A stretch of DNA of 64,000 nucleotides from Collinsella tanakaei (GTDB lineage Bacteria > Actinomycetota > Coriobacteriia > Coriobacteriales > Coriobacteriaceae), in NCBI RefSeq assembly GCF_021531055.1, contig NZ_JADYTL010000004.1, positions 124,001-188,000 on the forward strand, in the 5' to 3' direction. Shown here piece after piece: positions 24,063-31,668 of this stretch. The number at the start of each line of letters is the position of its first letter. The first letter of the stretch is position 1. The notes beneath the pieces are model-generated. The model had not been told where the DNA came from and did not search any database. It saw only the letters and a program-made list of their open reading frames with translations. Made by a program: the position numbers and the translations under genes.

Positions 24063-24647
24063 ATGGATATCAAGGTTTCTGGGCGTAAGACCACAGTTAC
24101 CGATGCTCTGCGTGCGCGCGTGGAAGAGAAGGTCGGCGATGCCTGCAAGGTGTTCGACATAGAACCCATGACCGTCGACGTCGTATTGCGTTACGAGAAG
24201 AACCCCTCCAACCCCAATCCCGCGATCGTCGAGGTCACCGTCCGCGCCCGCGGTTCGGTCATCCGCGTCGCCGAGCACGGCGCCGATATGTACTCCGCCA
24301 TCGACGCTTCGTCCGATAAGGTGACGCGTCAGCTGCGTAAGTTCAAGACCAAGGTCGTCGACAACCGTCAGCAGGGACCGTCCGCAGCGGAGGTCACGCC
24401 GTTCGAGCCCGTCGAGGATCTCGCCGACCTGCTCATCCCCGAGGAGGAGGACGATCAGCTCGTACGCGAGAAGGTCATCGAGATCACGCCGATGACCGAG
24501 GAGCAGGCGCTCGTGCAGACCGACCTGCTCGGTCACGACTTCTACGTCTTCGAGAACGCGACCACCGGCCTCATCAATGTGGTGTATCACCGTAAGAATG
24601 GTGGATACGGCATCATCAAGCCCAAGATCGAGGAACTTGACGGGTAG
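24063..24647 (+). CDS. hpf: Ribosome hibernation promoting factor, long form
   Basis: Binds 30S subunits and drives formation of inactive 100S ribosome dimers in starved cells. The N-terminal S30AE domain (MDIKVSGRKTTVTDALR... ) is followed by a linker and the C-terminal dimerisation domain with LLGHDFYVFENATTG and NVVYHRKNGGYGII. The length of 194 marks the long form, which dimerises ribosomes without RMF. AAAGGAG precedes the ATG. A terminator follows at once, so it is monocistronic. Confidence 0.95.
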   Translation: MDIKVSGRKTTVTDALRARVEEKVGDACKVFDIEPMTVDVVLRYEKNPSNPNPAIVEVTVRARGSVIRVAEHGADMYSAIDASSDKVTRQLRKFKTKVVDNRQQGPSAAEVTPFEPVEDLADLLIPEEEDDQLVREKVIEITPMTEEQALVQTDLLGHDFYVFENATTGLINVVYHRKNGGYGIIKPKIEELDG

Positions 24648-24675
24648 AATACATACCCGAGCATGAGGTCACAGC

Positions 24676-24709
24676 GGCGGCCGTCCCATGCGGGATGGCC
24701 GCCTCTTTG
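24676..24709 (+). terminator. Terminator of hpf
   Basis: GGCGGCC (24676-24682) pairs with GGCCGCC (24697-24703), with an inner GTCCC/GGGAT stem, followed by TCTTTG. Confidence 0.75.
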
Positions 24710-24765
24710 TTGTGGACGCGATGCTCGCACGATACGAGAACGACCGTTTCGCGAAAGGGCGTACA

Positions 24766-25719
24766 TTGAACAGCACCACATCGGGCTCCGGCCATGCGCA
24801 GCGCTGCAGGATCGTCGTCGACACCTGCGCCGACCTGACCCCCGAGATCGCCGCGTCGCTCGACGTCGACATCCTGGGCTTCCCGTATATCTTGGACGGG
24901 GTCGAGCACACCGACGACATCTGGACGTCCATCACCCCGCAGGAGTTCTACGATCAGATCCGCGCGGGCGTGAAGGCGTCGACTTCGGCGATCTCGATCG
25001 GTCGCTACCTCGAGTACTTCACGCAGTGCGCCGAGGAGGGCACGCCGACGGTGTACCTGTGCTTCACCTCCGCGCTCTCGAGCAGCTACGACTCGGCGGT
25101 CACGGCTGCCGAGCAGGTGCGCGCCCAGTATCCCGATTTCGAGCTGTACGTGGTCGACAACGCCCTGCCGTGCGCGTGCGGCGAGCTGTTGGCGCTCGAG
25201 GCGGTGCGGCAGCGCGCCGCGGGGCTCAACGCCCAGCAGCTCGCGGCGTGGGCCGACGAGGCCAAGACCTACGTCCACGGCTATTTCACCCTCGACAGCC
25301 TGGATTCGCTGGCGGCGGGCGGGCGCATCCCGCCTGCGGCGGCCCAGCTCTCCTCCAAACTCGACATCAAGCCCGAGCTGTCGTTCGACCTGTCCGGTTC
25401 GCTGTCGCTGATCGGTGTGAACCGCGGCCGCAAGAAGGCGCTCAAGTCGCTCATCAAATCCTTCAAGGAGAACTACGTGCCCGATCCGGCACTGCCCATC
25501 ACGGTCGTGTCGGCCGACGCCGAGAAGGACGCCGATTGGGTGGAGGCCGCCCTGCGCCGCGAGGAGGGGTGCGCCAACGCGACCATCATCCGCGGCTCGG
25601 TGGGCCCCACGATCGGCGCCCACGTGGGTCCCGGCATGGTGGCGGTCATCTTCTGGGGCCGCAACCGCGCCGACAAGATCTCGCTGACCGACCGCATCGC
25701 GAAGCGAGTGCGCGGGTAG
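24766..25719 (+). CDS. DegV-family fatty-acid-binding protein
   Basis: DegV/FakB proteins bind a fatty acid for phosphorylation by FakA or for lipid metabolism. The N-terminal CRIVVDTCADLTPEIAASL, the TSAISIGRY loop with serines that bind the carboxylate, CFTSALSSSYDSA and the C-terminal GPTIGAHVGPGMVAVIFWG are all diagnostic. I placed the start at TTG 24766 because AAAGGG lies six bases upstream; ATG 24721 has no SD and 24688 lies inside the hpf terminator. 317 residues. The partner kinase is not in the window. Confidence 0.88.
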   Translation: MNSTTSGSGHAQRCRIVVDTCADLTPEIAASLDVDILGFPYILDGVEHTDDIWTSITPQEFYDQIRAGVKASTSAISIGRYLEYFTQCAEEGTPTVYLCFTSALSSSYDSAVTAAEQVRAQYPDFELYVVDNALPCACGELLALEAVRQRAAGLNAQQLAAWADEAKTYVHGYFTLDSLDSLAAGGRIPPAAAQLSSKLDIKPELSFDLSGSLSLIGVNRGRKKALKSLIKSFKENYVPDPALPITVVSADAEKDADWVEAALRREEGCANATIIRGSVGPTIGAHVGPGMVAVIFWGRNRADKISLTDRIAKRVRG

Positions 25720-25817
25720 CTTATCGCTCGCGCTTCCCCGCCCCTCGCTGCGTCGGGCGGGAAAGCGCCGCATGATCGATCGCCATTTGTTTCCAACGAC
25801 CAAAAGGAGTAGAGGTT

Positions 25818-26909
25818 ATGGCGGATAGCAAGCAGAAAGTCGCATTCATCGGCACCGGTATCATGGGCGCGCCCATCGCGGGCCACATCATGGACGCCGG
25901 CTGCGATGTGACGGTCTACAACCGCACCAAGTCCAAGACCGACGCCCTCGTCGCGCGCGGCGCGCATTGGGCGGCGAGCCCCCAGGAGGCGGCTGCCGAC
26001 GCCGACGTGGTGTTCACCATGGTCGGGTTCCCGACGGACGTCGAGGAGATCTACCTGTCCGGCGACGGCCTGCTGTCCACGGCCAAGTCCGGCGCCTACC
26101 TCATCGACCTCACCACGAGCTCGCCCGAGCTTGCCCGCGATATCTCCGAGGCGGCCGAGACCATGGACAAGCATGCGTTCGACTGCCCGGTCACCGGCGG
26201 CGAGGCCGGTGCCGTCAACGGCACGCTCACGCTGATCGTGGGCGCCACCGAGGCCGACATCGCCCCGGTCCGTCCGATCCTCGAGTCCTTCTCGTCCAAG
26301 ATCTTCTGCTTCGGCGGCGCGGGCAAGGGTCAGGCCGCCAAGCTCGCCAACCAGGTGGCGCTTGCCGCCTCCATGGTGGGCATGGCCGACGCGCTGTCGT
26401 TTGCCCAGCAGTCCGACCTGGACCTCGCGCTCACCCGCGAGATGATCCTCGGCGGCACCGGCGCCTCGGGCGCCATGGAGCAGCTCGCGCCCAAGTCGCT
26501 CGACGGCGACTGGAAGCCCGGCTTCATGGTCAAGCACTTCCTCAAGGACATCGGCCTGGCGCTGCAGGTCGCCGAGGACAAGGAGATCGCCCTGCCCGGC
26601 GCCGACACCGCCTTCACGCTCTACGACATGCTCGAGGCCATCGGCGGCGGTAACCTGGGTACCCAGGCCATCACGCTGCTGTACCAGGAGGAGGCCGAGG
26701 CGGTCGCCGCCGGGCTCGACTGGTCGCTGTACACCTCCGCGCACGAGCACGACGAGGAGTGCGGCTGCGGTCACGATCACGGCCACGACCACGAGTGCGG
26801 CTGCGGCCACGACCACGAGCACGGCGATCACGAATGCTGCGGCGGCCATGGTCACGAGCATGACCATGATCACGAGTGCGGCTGCGGACACCACGGGCAC
26901 GCGGAGTAG
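25818..26909 (+). CDS. Beta-hydroxyacid dehydrogenase family protein with a His/Cys-rich metal-binding tail
   Basis: NAD(P)-dependent dehydrogenase of the 3-hydroxyisobutyrate/tartronate-semialdehyde group. Nucleotide loop GTGIMG (12-17), substrate loop DCPVTGGEAGA (122-132) and catalytic K175 with N178 in AAKLANQV are intact, so it should be active. The core ends near residue 308 and is followed by 55 residues made almost only of H, D, E, C and G: 18 histidines and 8 cysteines, including several CGCGH units. Such tails are known from nickel and zinc chaperones, not from this enzyme family. AAAAGGAG precedes the ATG. First gene of a tight five-gene run. Natural substrate unknown. Confidence 0.88.
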   Translation: MADSKQKVAFIGTGIMGAPIAGHIMDAGCDVTVYNRTKSKTDALVARGAHWAASPQEAAADADVVFTMVGFPTDVEEIYLSGDGLLSTAKSGAYLIDLTTSSPELARDISEAAETMDKHAFDCPVTGGEAGAVNGTLTLIVGATEADIAPVRPILESFSSKIFCFGGAGKGQAAKLANQVALAASMVGMADALSFAQQSDLDLALTREMILGGTGASGAMEQLAPKSLDGDWKPGFMVKHFLKDIGLALQVAEDKEIALPGADTAFTLYDMLEAIGGGNLGTQAITLLYQEEAEAVAAGLDWSLYTSAHEHDEECGCGHDHGHDHECGCGHDHEHGDHECCGGHGHEHDHDHECGCGHHGHAE

Positions 26910-26912
26910 TCG

Positions 26913-27344
26913 ATGGGAGCCGCCTTCTTCATCTGCGCCCTGCTGTTGTTGCTGTTCGGCCTGTACGTGGGGTTCTCCATCGGCAGCCATCTGGGCGAGC
27001 GGGCCTGCACCACGGCGGACTACTGGAAGCTCAACGCCGGAGCGATCGTCGTGACGGTGCTTTTGAGCTGCATCCTGGCGGGTCTGCCCCTGCTCTACGG
27101 CGCGATCATCGGGCTGCTGGCGGGTTGCATCGCGGGTCTCAAGATGGGGTTCGGCGAGTCGAGCGGTCCGTGGCGCGCGCTCGACCGGTTCTATAACATC
27201 AACAAGGCGCACCGCGATGCCGCCGAGAGCGGTTCGGGTGCCGCCCGCCGTCGCCGCAAGCGTACCGGTGCGTCCGCGCCCGACGTGATCTCGGTGGCCG
27301 ACGATGCCGCACACGGTGACGATAACGCGAGGAATGCGAGGTAA
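26913..27344 (+). CDS. Small membrane protein, 143 aa
   Basis: Not recognised. Two or three membrane segments: AAFFICALLLLLFGLYVGF (3-21), then about 44-60 and 61-77 (AIIGLLAGCIAGLKMGF). The cytoplasmic C-terminus is basic (ARRRRKRTG) and then acidic and disordered. It starts three bases after the dehydrogenase stop and ends six bases before the next gene, so it is part of the same operon. Confidence 0.75.
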   Translation: MGAAFFICALLLLLFGLYVGFSIGSHLGERACTTADYWKLNAGAIVVTVLLSCILAGLPLLYGAIIGLLAGCIAGLKMGFGESSGPWRALDRFYNINKAHRDAAESGSGAARRRRKRTGASAPDVISVADDAAHGDDNARNAR

Positions 27345-27350
27345 TACAAC

Positions 27351-28046
27351 ATGGCAGATCAGGCAATCGAGGAGATCTCCAGCGAGGAGGCCGCACAGCT
27401 CGCGACGATCGAGCACGACCGCGCCGCCCTCGCCGCGCTGGTGGAGGACCTTTCAGGCAACAGCCGTCGCAAGCGCCAGCTCGCCGCCCGCGTGGTGCAT
27501 CTCGTCGCGCAGCGCGAGCCGGAACTGCTCGCGCCTTACACCTCCGATCTCATCGACGCGCTGTACCGCCCCGAGGCCCAGACCCGCTGGGAGGTGCTCG
27601 ACGCGTTGACGATCCTCGTGCCCGATTACGCCAAGGAGATCGGCGCGGCGTTCGAGGGCGCCGAGACCGCCCTGTTCGACGAGCTCTCGTCCACGCTGCG
27701 CCTGTCGGCGTTCCGCTTGCTGTGCTGCTGGGGCGCGACCGAGCGCGGCCGCTCCAAGAAGGTCTGGCCGATTCTTGACGAGGCGATCCAGTGCTACCAC
27801 GGCGACCTCGAGTATCGCGACATGCTCGGCTACCTGCTCGAGTTCGCGAACGGCAAGATCGAGGGAGGGGTTGCCGGCGAGCTCGCCGGACGCTTGCAGT
27901 TCGACGCCGAGAACGGCAAGGGCAGCTATCTCAAGGCCCGTTCCGCCGAGATCTACAACATGCTCGTCAAGCGTTTCAAACTCGACCATCCGCAGAAGCG
28001 CGCCCGCGTCGTCGCGAAAAACGACGACTTGGACGACGAGGAGTAG
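27351..28046 (+). CDS. Conserved hypothetical helical-repeat protein, 231 aa
   Basis: No named family recognised. The sequence is all-helical with HEAT-like spacing: RKRQLAARVVHLVAQREPELLAPY, then a second helical pair around LIDALYRPEAQTRWEVLDAL and later FDELSSTLRLSAFRLLCCWG. There is no signal peptide. The C-terminus is basic then acidic (KNDDLDDEE). It may be a scaffold. Six bases after the membrane-protein gene and 48 before the next. Confidence 0.72.
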   Translation: MADQAIEEISSEEAAQLATIEHDRAALAALVEDLSGNSRRKRQLAARVVHLVAQREPELLAPYTSDLIDALYRPEAQTRWEVLDALTILVPDYAKEIGAAFEGAETALFDELSSTLRLSAFRLLCCWGATERGRSKKVWPILDEAIQCYHGDLEYRDMLGYLLEFANGKIEGGVAGELAGRLQFDAENGKGSYLKARSAEIYNMLVKRFKLDHPQKRARVVAKNDDLDDEE

Positions 28047-28094
28047 CGAGCACGCTTCCGTTGCGGATTTCCGGACATCAAGGAGTTGATCTAC

Positions 28095-29174
28095 ATGGGA
28101 CTGATCCAGAAAAAGGACGAGGAGCGCGAGGTGATCGAGGGGATCGAGGTCATCGAGAGCGGGGATACGCCCGACGATCTCCCCACGACCGACTACGACC
28201 TGGTCGGCGGCAAGAGCGCTGAGGATATCGCCGCTGACGGCAAGGATGCCGATGAGTCGGCTGACGAGGTCAACGACGGTGCGCCCGTTTCCGATGACGA
28301 AGATGCCGTCGTTCACGGCGATCGTGATGACGACGGCGCCGGTCGTCGCGGGCCGGGTGCCGTGGTCATCGCGATCGCGGTCATCGCCGTGATCGTCGCG
28401 GGTATCGCCGGCTACTTCGTGGGCTCCGGCGGATTCGCCGGCAGCGGCGGCACCGGGTCCGCCACGCTGACCGAGGACCAGCTCGACACCGTCGTTGCGC
28501 ACTACACCTACGACGGCGCATCGCACGACATCACCGCGCGCGAGGTCATGGAGTCCCAGTACAGCCTCGACGCCTACAAACAGGAGGACGGCACCTATCC
28601 CACGCCGTCCGCCGACGGGATCTTGAACTACGTCCGCACCCAGATCGTGCTCGGCGAGGCCGAGGCACGCGGCATCGAGGTGACCGATGACGAGATGGCC
28701 GAGTACGCCGAGGCCTCGATCGGCACGTCCGATTACGCCGCGATGGCCGAGCAGTACCAGCTGACCGAGGACCAGGCCCGTGCCGTCGTGCGCCAAAACG
28801 CCACGATCCAGAAGCTCTACGAGCAGGTCATGCCCGAAAACGAGCTGGTCGAGCCCGAGGTTCCCACCGAGCCCGAGGACGGTGACACGTCCGCCCGCTC
28901 CAAGGATTACGCCGACTACATCATCGCGCTCGCCGGCGACGATTGGGATGCCGAGAAGGGCGATTGGGCGTCCGAGGACAGCGTGTACGCCCAGGCGCTC
29001 GCCGATACGGACTTCTCCGCCGATTCCGCGAGCTACGAGGAGGCGCTGCTGGCGTACTACGCCGCCTACCAGGCGTATACCGATGACAGCAGCGAGTACA
29101 GCTCCGCGTGGACCGATTTTCAGAACACCCTGTTCGCGAACGCGACCATCGATCTGTACGGCCTGTACGCGTAA
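28095..29174 (+). CDS. Membrane-anchored SurA-N-like protein
   Basis: Single-pass membrane protein with an acidic cytoplasmic N-terminus (1-85), a transmembrane helix (GAVVIAIAVIAVIVAGIAGYFV) and an extracellular helical domain. The extracellular part resembles the N-terminal chaperone region of SurA/PrsA proteins (LNYVRTQIVLGEAEARGIEVTDDEM), but I see no parvulin isomerase domain. It may be a chaperone-like fold without enzyme activity. The start at ATG 28095 is preceded by AAGGAG; a TTG at 28086 abuts the SD and is unlikely. 359 residues. Confidence 0.75.
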   Translation: MGLIQKKDEEREVIEGIEVIESGDTPDDLPTTDYDLVGGKSAEDIAADGKDADESADEVNDGAPVSDDEDAVVHGDRDDDGAGRRGPGAVVIAIAVIAVIVAGIAGYFVGSGGFAGSGGTGSATLTEDQLDTVVAHYTYDGASHDITAREVMESQYSLDAYKQEDGTYPTPSADGILNYVRTQIVLGEAEARGIEVTDDEMAEYAEASIGTSDYAAMAEQYQLTEDQARAVVRQNATIQKLYEQVMPENELVEPEVPTEPEDGDTSARSKDYADYIIALAGDDWDAEKGDWASEDSVYAQALADTDFSADSASYEEALLAYYAAYQAYTDDSSEYSSAWTDFQNTLFANATIDLYGLYA

Positions 29175-29183
29175 ACGCCGTCG

Positions 29184-30416
29184 ATGCCGCTTCGCGCCGT
29201 CATAAGTTCGTGCCTGCTTGGGGCCCCTTGTCGCTACGACGGGGGCTCCAAGCCGTATGCGGCCTGTTCGCGCTTGGCACGCCGCCTTCGCGAGCACGGT
29301 GGTGTCGATGCGGTGGCGAAGATCTGCCCCGAGATGCTCGGCGGCCTGCCCTGTCCCCGTCCCGCGGCGGAGCGCTCGGGCGACCGGGTCGTGACACGCG
29401 CGAGCGACGATGTGACGCGCGCGTATACGGACGGAGCCGCCCGCTCGGTCGATATCGCGCGGCGCACGCGCGCCACGCTTGCTATCCTGAAATCACGAAG
29501 TCCGGCATGTGGCGTCGGTGCGATATACGACGGGAGATTTTCCGGTCGGCTCATCGCGGGCGACGGCGTGGCGGCGGCAGCTTTGAGACGAGGAGGATGC
29601 ATCGTGGTGGATGAGCAGCTGGTCGGGTTCTGTGAGCCGAGTTTCGAGCATCCGGTGGCCATCGTGCTGGGCAGCGGACTGGGTGTGCTCGCCGATCGCG
29701 TCCGCGTGGTTCGGCGCATCCCCTACGAGGATATCGACGGGTTCCCGCATGAGGCGATCCCGGTCGAGGGCCATCGCTTCGAGGTGATCGTGGGGACGAT
29801 CGACGACGTGCCGGTCGTGGTGTACCCGGGCCGCGTTCACCTGTACCAGGGCTATTCGGCGCTGCAGGTGACCTCGCTCGTGCGCCATGCGCATCGTCTG
29901 GGGTGTCATGACATCATATTGACCTGCGCCTCGGGTGCGGTGGGCGATATCGAGCCGGGGACCGTCGGCATCATCGACGACCAGATGAACCTGACGGGTG
30001 TGAACCCGCTGGCGAGCGCCGAGTGCGTCGCCGCGGCAGAGATCGACCAACCGTTCGTCGCCATGGCGGGCGCCTATTCCGCATATCTGTCCGCGTGCGC
30101 GCAAGCTGCGGCCGACGACGCCGACGTGGCGCTCGCGCGCGGAGTGTATGCGGGCCTGCTCGGGCCGACGTACGAGACGGTCGCCGAGGTACGTGCACTC
30201 GGCGTGCTCGGCGCCGATTTCGTCGGCATGTCGACGGTGTGCGAGGCGATCATGGCCCATGCCCTCGGTATGCAGGCACTCGGCCTCACGATCGTGACCA
30301 ACAAGGCCGGGCTTGCCGGCAACGCCCACGAGGAGGTGCTGTGCTGCGCGGATGCCGCCGCGCACGATGCGGGCAAGGTGATCTTGGGCGTGCTGCACAC
30401 GCTGGGAGGCCGCTAG
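29184..30416 (+). CDS. DUF523 - purine nucleoside phosphorylase fusion
   Basis: One uninterrupted frame joins two families. Residues 1 to about 140 are a whole DUF523 domain: SSCLLGAPCRYDG (C10, C16), CPEMLGGLPCPRPAAE, ILKSRSPACG, YDGRFSGRLIAGDGV. Residues 143-410 are a trimeric-type purine nucleoside phosphorylase: GSGLG (163-167), GRVHLYQGY (H219), GPTYET (E331), GMSTVCEA and VTNKAGL (N373), all catalytic positions intact. PNP splits inosine or guanosine to base and ribose-1-phosphate. An AGGAGG at 29591 and in-frame GTG at 29604 could also give free PNP of about 270 residues. No clear SD precedes the ATG at 29184. Confidence 0.9.
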   Translation: MPLRAVISSCLLGAPCRYDGGSKPYAACSRLARRLREHGGVDAVAKICPEMLGGLPCPRPAAERSGDRVVTRASDDVTRAYTDGAARSVDIARRTRATLAILKSRSPACGVGAIYDGRFSGRLIAGDGVAAAALRRGGCIVVDEQLVGFCEPSFEHPVAIVLGSGLGVLADRVRVVRRIPYEDIDGFPHEAIPVEGHRFEVIVGTIDDVPVVVYPGRVHLYQGYSALQVTSLVRHAHRLGCHDIILTCASGAVGDIEPGTVGIIDDQMNLTGVNPLASAECVAAAEIDQPFVAMAGAYSAYLSACAQAAADDADVALARGVYAGLLGPTYETVAEVRALGVLGADFVGMSTVCEAIMAHALGMQALGLTIVTNKAGLAGNAHEEVLCCADAAAHDAGKVILGVLHTLGGR

Positions 30417-30457
30417 GGGAGGGCGGGCAGCGTGCTCGTGAAGATACAAAAATCCGC

Positions 30458-30486
30458 TTGCACTTCCCGGCGTTTGCCCGTACTAT
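30458..30486 (+). promoter_or_regulatory. Promoter of tRNA-Thr
   Basis: TTGCAC (30458-30463), 17-bp spacer, TACTAT (30481-30486; TATAAA overlaps three bases on). A CCGCAGCG/CGCTGCGG hairpin (30493-30519) lies in the short leader before the tRNA. Confidence 0.6.
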
Positions 30487-30527
30487 AAATAACCGCAGCG
30501 ACACCCATGTGCGCTGCGGATAGGTAC

Positions 30528-30603
30528 GCCAACGTGGCTCAGCTGGTAGAGCAACGCACTCGTAATGCGTGGGTCAGCGGTTCGAATCCGCTCGTTGGCT
30601 CCA
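30528..30603 (+). tRNA. tRNA-Thr (anticodon CGU)
   Basis: 76 bases with encoded CCA. Acceptor GCCAACG/CGTTGGC, D arm GCTC...GAGC, anticodon stem ACGCA/TGCGT with loop CTCGTAA (anticodon CGT, reading ACG), and T arm AGCGG-TTCGAAT-CCGCT. All four arms pair perfectly. Confidence 0.97.
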
Positions 30604-30674
30604 TCGAATCCAAAAGGGCTCCTGCAAAGGGGCCCTTTTCGTTTACGGGGGAGACGGGCGGATTCGAACCGCGA
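30586..30674 (+). repeat. 89-bp direct repeat, copy 1 (includes the tRNA-Thr 3' end)
   Basis: Covers the last 18 bases of tRNA-Thr, its terminator and a T-arm-like GCGGATTCGAACCGCG segment (antisense). Copy 2 is 188 bases downstream with about three differences. Confidence 0.9.
30612..30639 (+). terminator. Terminator of tRNA-Thr
   Basis: AAAAGGGC pairs with GCCCTTTT, followed by CGTTT. Nine bases after the CCA. Confidence 0.85.
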
Positions 30675-30773
30675 TGGCGGCGCGGAGCTCGGCGAACGCG
30701 TCGAGCGTTTGCCAGCGCAGCGGGCAAGGGCGCGTGAGCGCCCGCAGCCGCCCCATGCCGAAGGCATGGGGAC

Positions 30774-30862
30774 ATCCGCTCGTTGGCTCCATCGAATCCA
30801 AAAGGGCTCCTGCAAAGGGGTCCTTTTCGTTTACGTGAGAGACGGGCGGATTCGAACCGCGA
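30774..30862 (+). repeat. 89-bp direct repeat, copy 2 (orphan tRNA 3' end plus terminator)
   Basis: Same sequence as 30586-30674 at about 97 percent identity, but with no tRNA body upstream. The preceding 99 bases hold a CCCCATGCC/GGCATGGGG hairpin and no gene. Confidence 0.9.
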
Positions 30863-31148
30863 CCATGCGAGCTCAGGTCGGACGTGGCTCCGCTTGGGGC
30901 GCGACCATGGGACCGATTTCATACCAGTGGCGATTTCTCCACAATGGTGGAGGAAGTATGGATGGATGAACATACCACTGGTATTTCCTATATCGACTGT
31001 CCGATTTGTCAAAATCGGACATCTCTTTGTCAAGTTGTCAACAAAATCGCAGGAAAATTCGCCATCTCACGATGAACGGTAGGGAACGGCCTGCGAACGG
31101 CACAAAACAGCCGCTGAGGCGAAAACACATGAAGAACACTAGCGAGCC
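30863..31148. other. AT-richer intergenic region before the PTS operon
   Basis: No gene. It contains ATACCA-C-TGGTAT (30972-30984), a 24-base inverted repeat at 30998-31021, and a further ATACCAGTGG near 30921. The base composition is clearly lower in GC than its neighbours, as expected of a regulatory region. Confidence 0.5.
30998..31021. promoter_or_regulatory. Perfect inverted repeat upstream of the PTS operon (candidate operator)
   Basis: TGTCCGATTT and AAATCGGACA flank GTCA. It lies 128 bases upstream of the -10 element. It could be a regulator site or the end of an upstream transcript; there is no adequate T run. Confidence 0.45.
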
Positions 31149-31157
31149 TGCTATGAT
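31149..31157 (+). promoter_or_regulatory. Extended -10 promoter of the PTS operon
   Basis: TGCTATGAT at 31149-31157, without a clear -35, 74 bases before the EIIA start. Just downstream, ACTACCA-GTT-TGGTGGT (31176-31192) is a near-palindrome that a GntR-type repressor could use. Confidence 0.5.
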
Positions 31158-31230
31158 AGGGGCACACGTTACATGGTTACTACCAGTTTGGTGGTCCGGG
31201 GCGCAGGGATGCGCAGGAGAGGTGGCTTAG

Positions 31231-31668
31231 ATGATCGGATTCATCCTTACGGGACATGCGGAGTTCTCGAATGGTCTCGCCAGCGCGGTCGACATGGTCG
31301 CGGGCGATCAGCCTGCGTTCAAGATCGTGCCCTTCGACGGCGCCCAGGCTGCTTCCTACGGCGACGACCTCCGCGCCGCCATCACCGCCATGCGCGGCGA
31401 GTGCGAGGGCGTGCTCGTCTTCGTCGACCTGCTCGGCGGCACCCCGTTCAACCAGGCCATGATGATCTCCCAGGACATCGACAACGTCGAGGTCGTCACC
31501 GGCACCAACCTCCCCATGCTCATCGAGTTGCTGCTCACCCGCGGCGCCGGTTCCACGCTCGACGAGCTCGCCGACCAGGCGGTCGCGGTGGGCCAGGCCG
31601 GCATCGTCCACAAGAAGCTCGAGCCCGTCGCCGCCGAGGCCGACGACTTCGATGAGGACGGCATCTAA
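31231..31668 (+). CDS. PTS mannose-family EIIA component
   Basis: Cytoplasmic phosphocarrier that receives phosphate from HPr and passes it to EIIB. The phosphorylated histidine is H9 in ILTGHAEF; LVFVDLLGGTPFNQA is the conserved central loop. 145 residues. AGGAGAGG precedes the ATG. The stop overlaps the yajC-like start (TAATG). With EIIB/C/D downstream and AgaS/NagA beyond, N-acetylgalactosamine or galactosamine is the likeliest substrate. Confidence 0.93.
   Translation: MIGFILTGHAEFSNGLASAVDMVAGDQPAFKIVPFDGAQAASYGDDLRAAITAMRGECEGVLVFVDLLGGTPFNQAMMISQDIDNVEVVTGTNLPMLIELLLTRGAGSTLDELADQAVAVGQAGIVHKKLEPVAAEADDFDEDGI

Noticed and set aside
24688-24765. Upstream starts for the DegV gene (24688, 24721)
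   Set aside because: The first is inside the hpf terminator and neither has an SD; TTG 24766 does.
26740-26906. CRISPR-like tandem repeats (CACGACCACGAG units)
   Set aside because: They are codons for the His/Asp/Glu/Cys/Gly tail of the dehydrogenase, in frame, with no spacers.
30646-30862. Minus-strand tRNA suggested by GGTTCGAATCCGC (two places)
   Set aside because: Only a T-arm-like piece is present; no acceptor, D or anticodon arms can be formed upstream of it.
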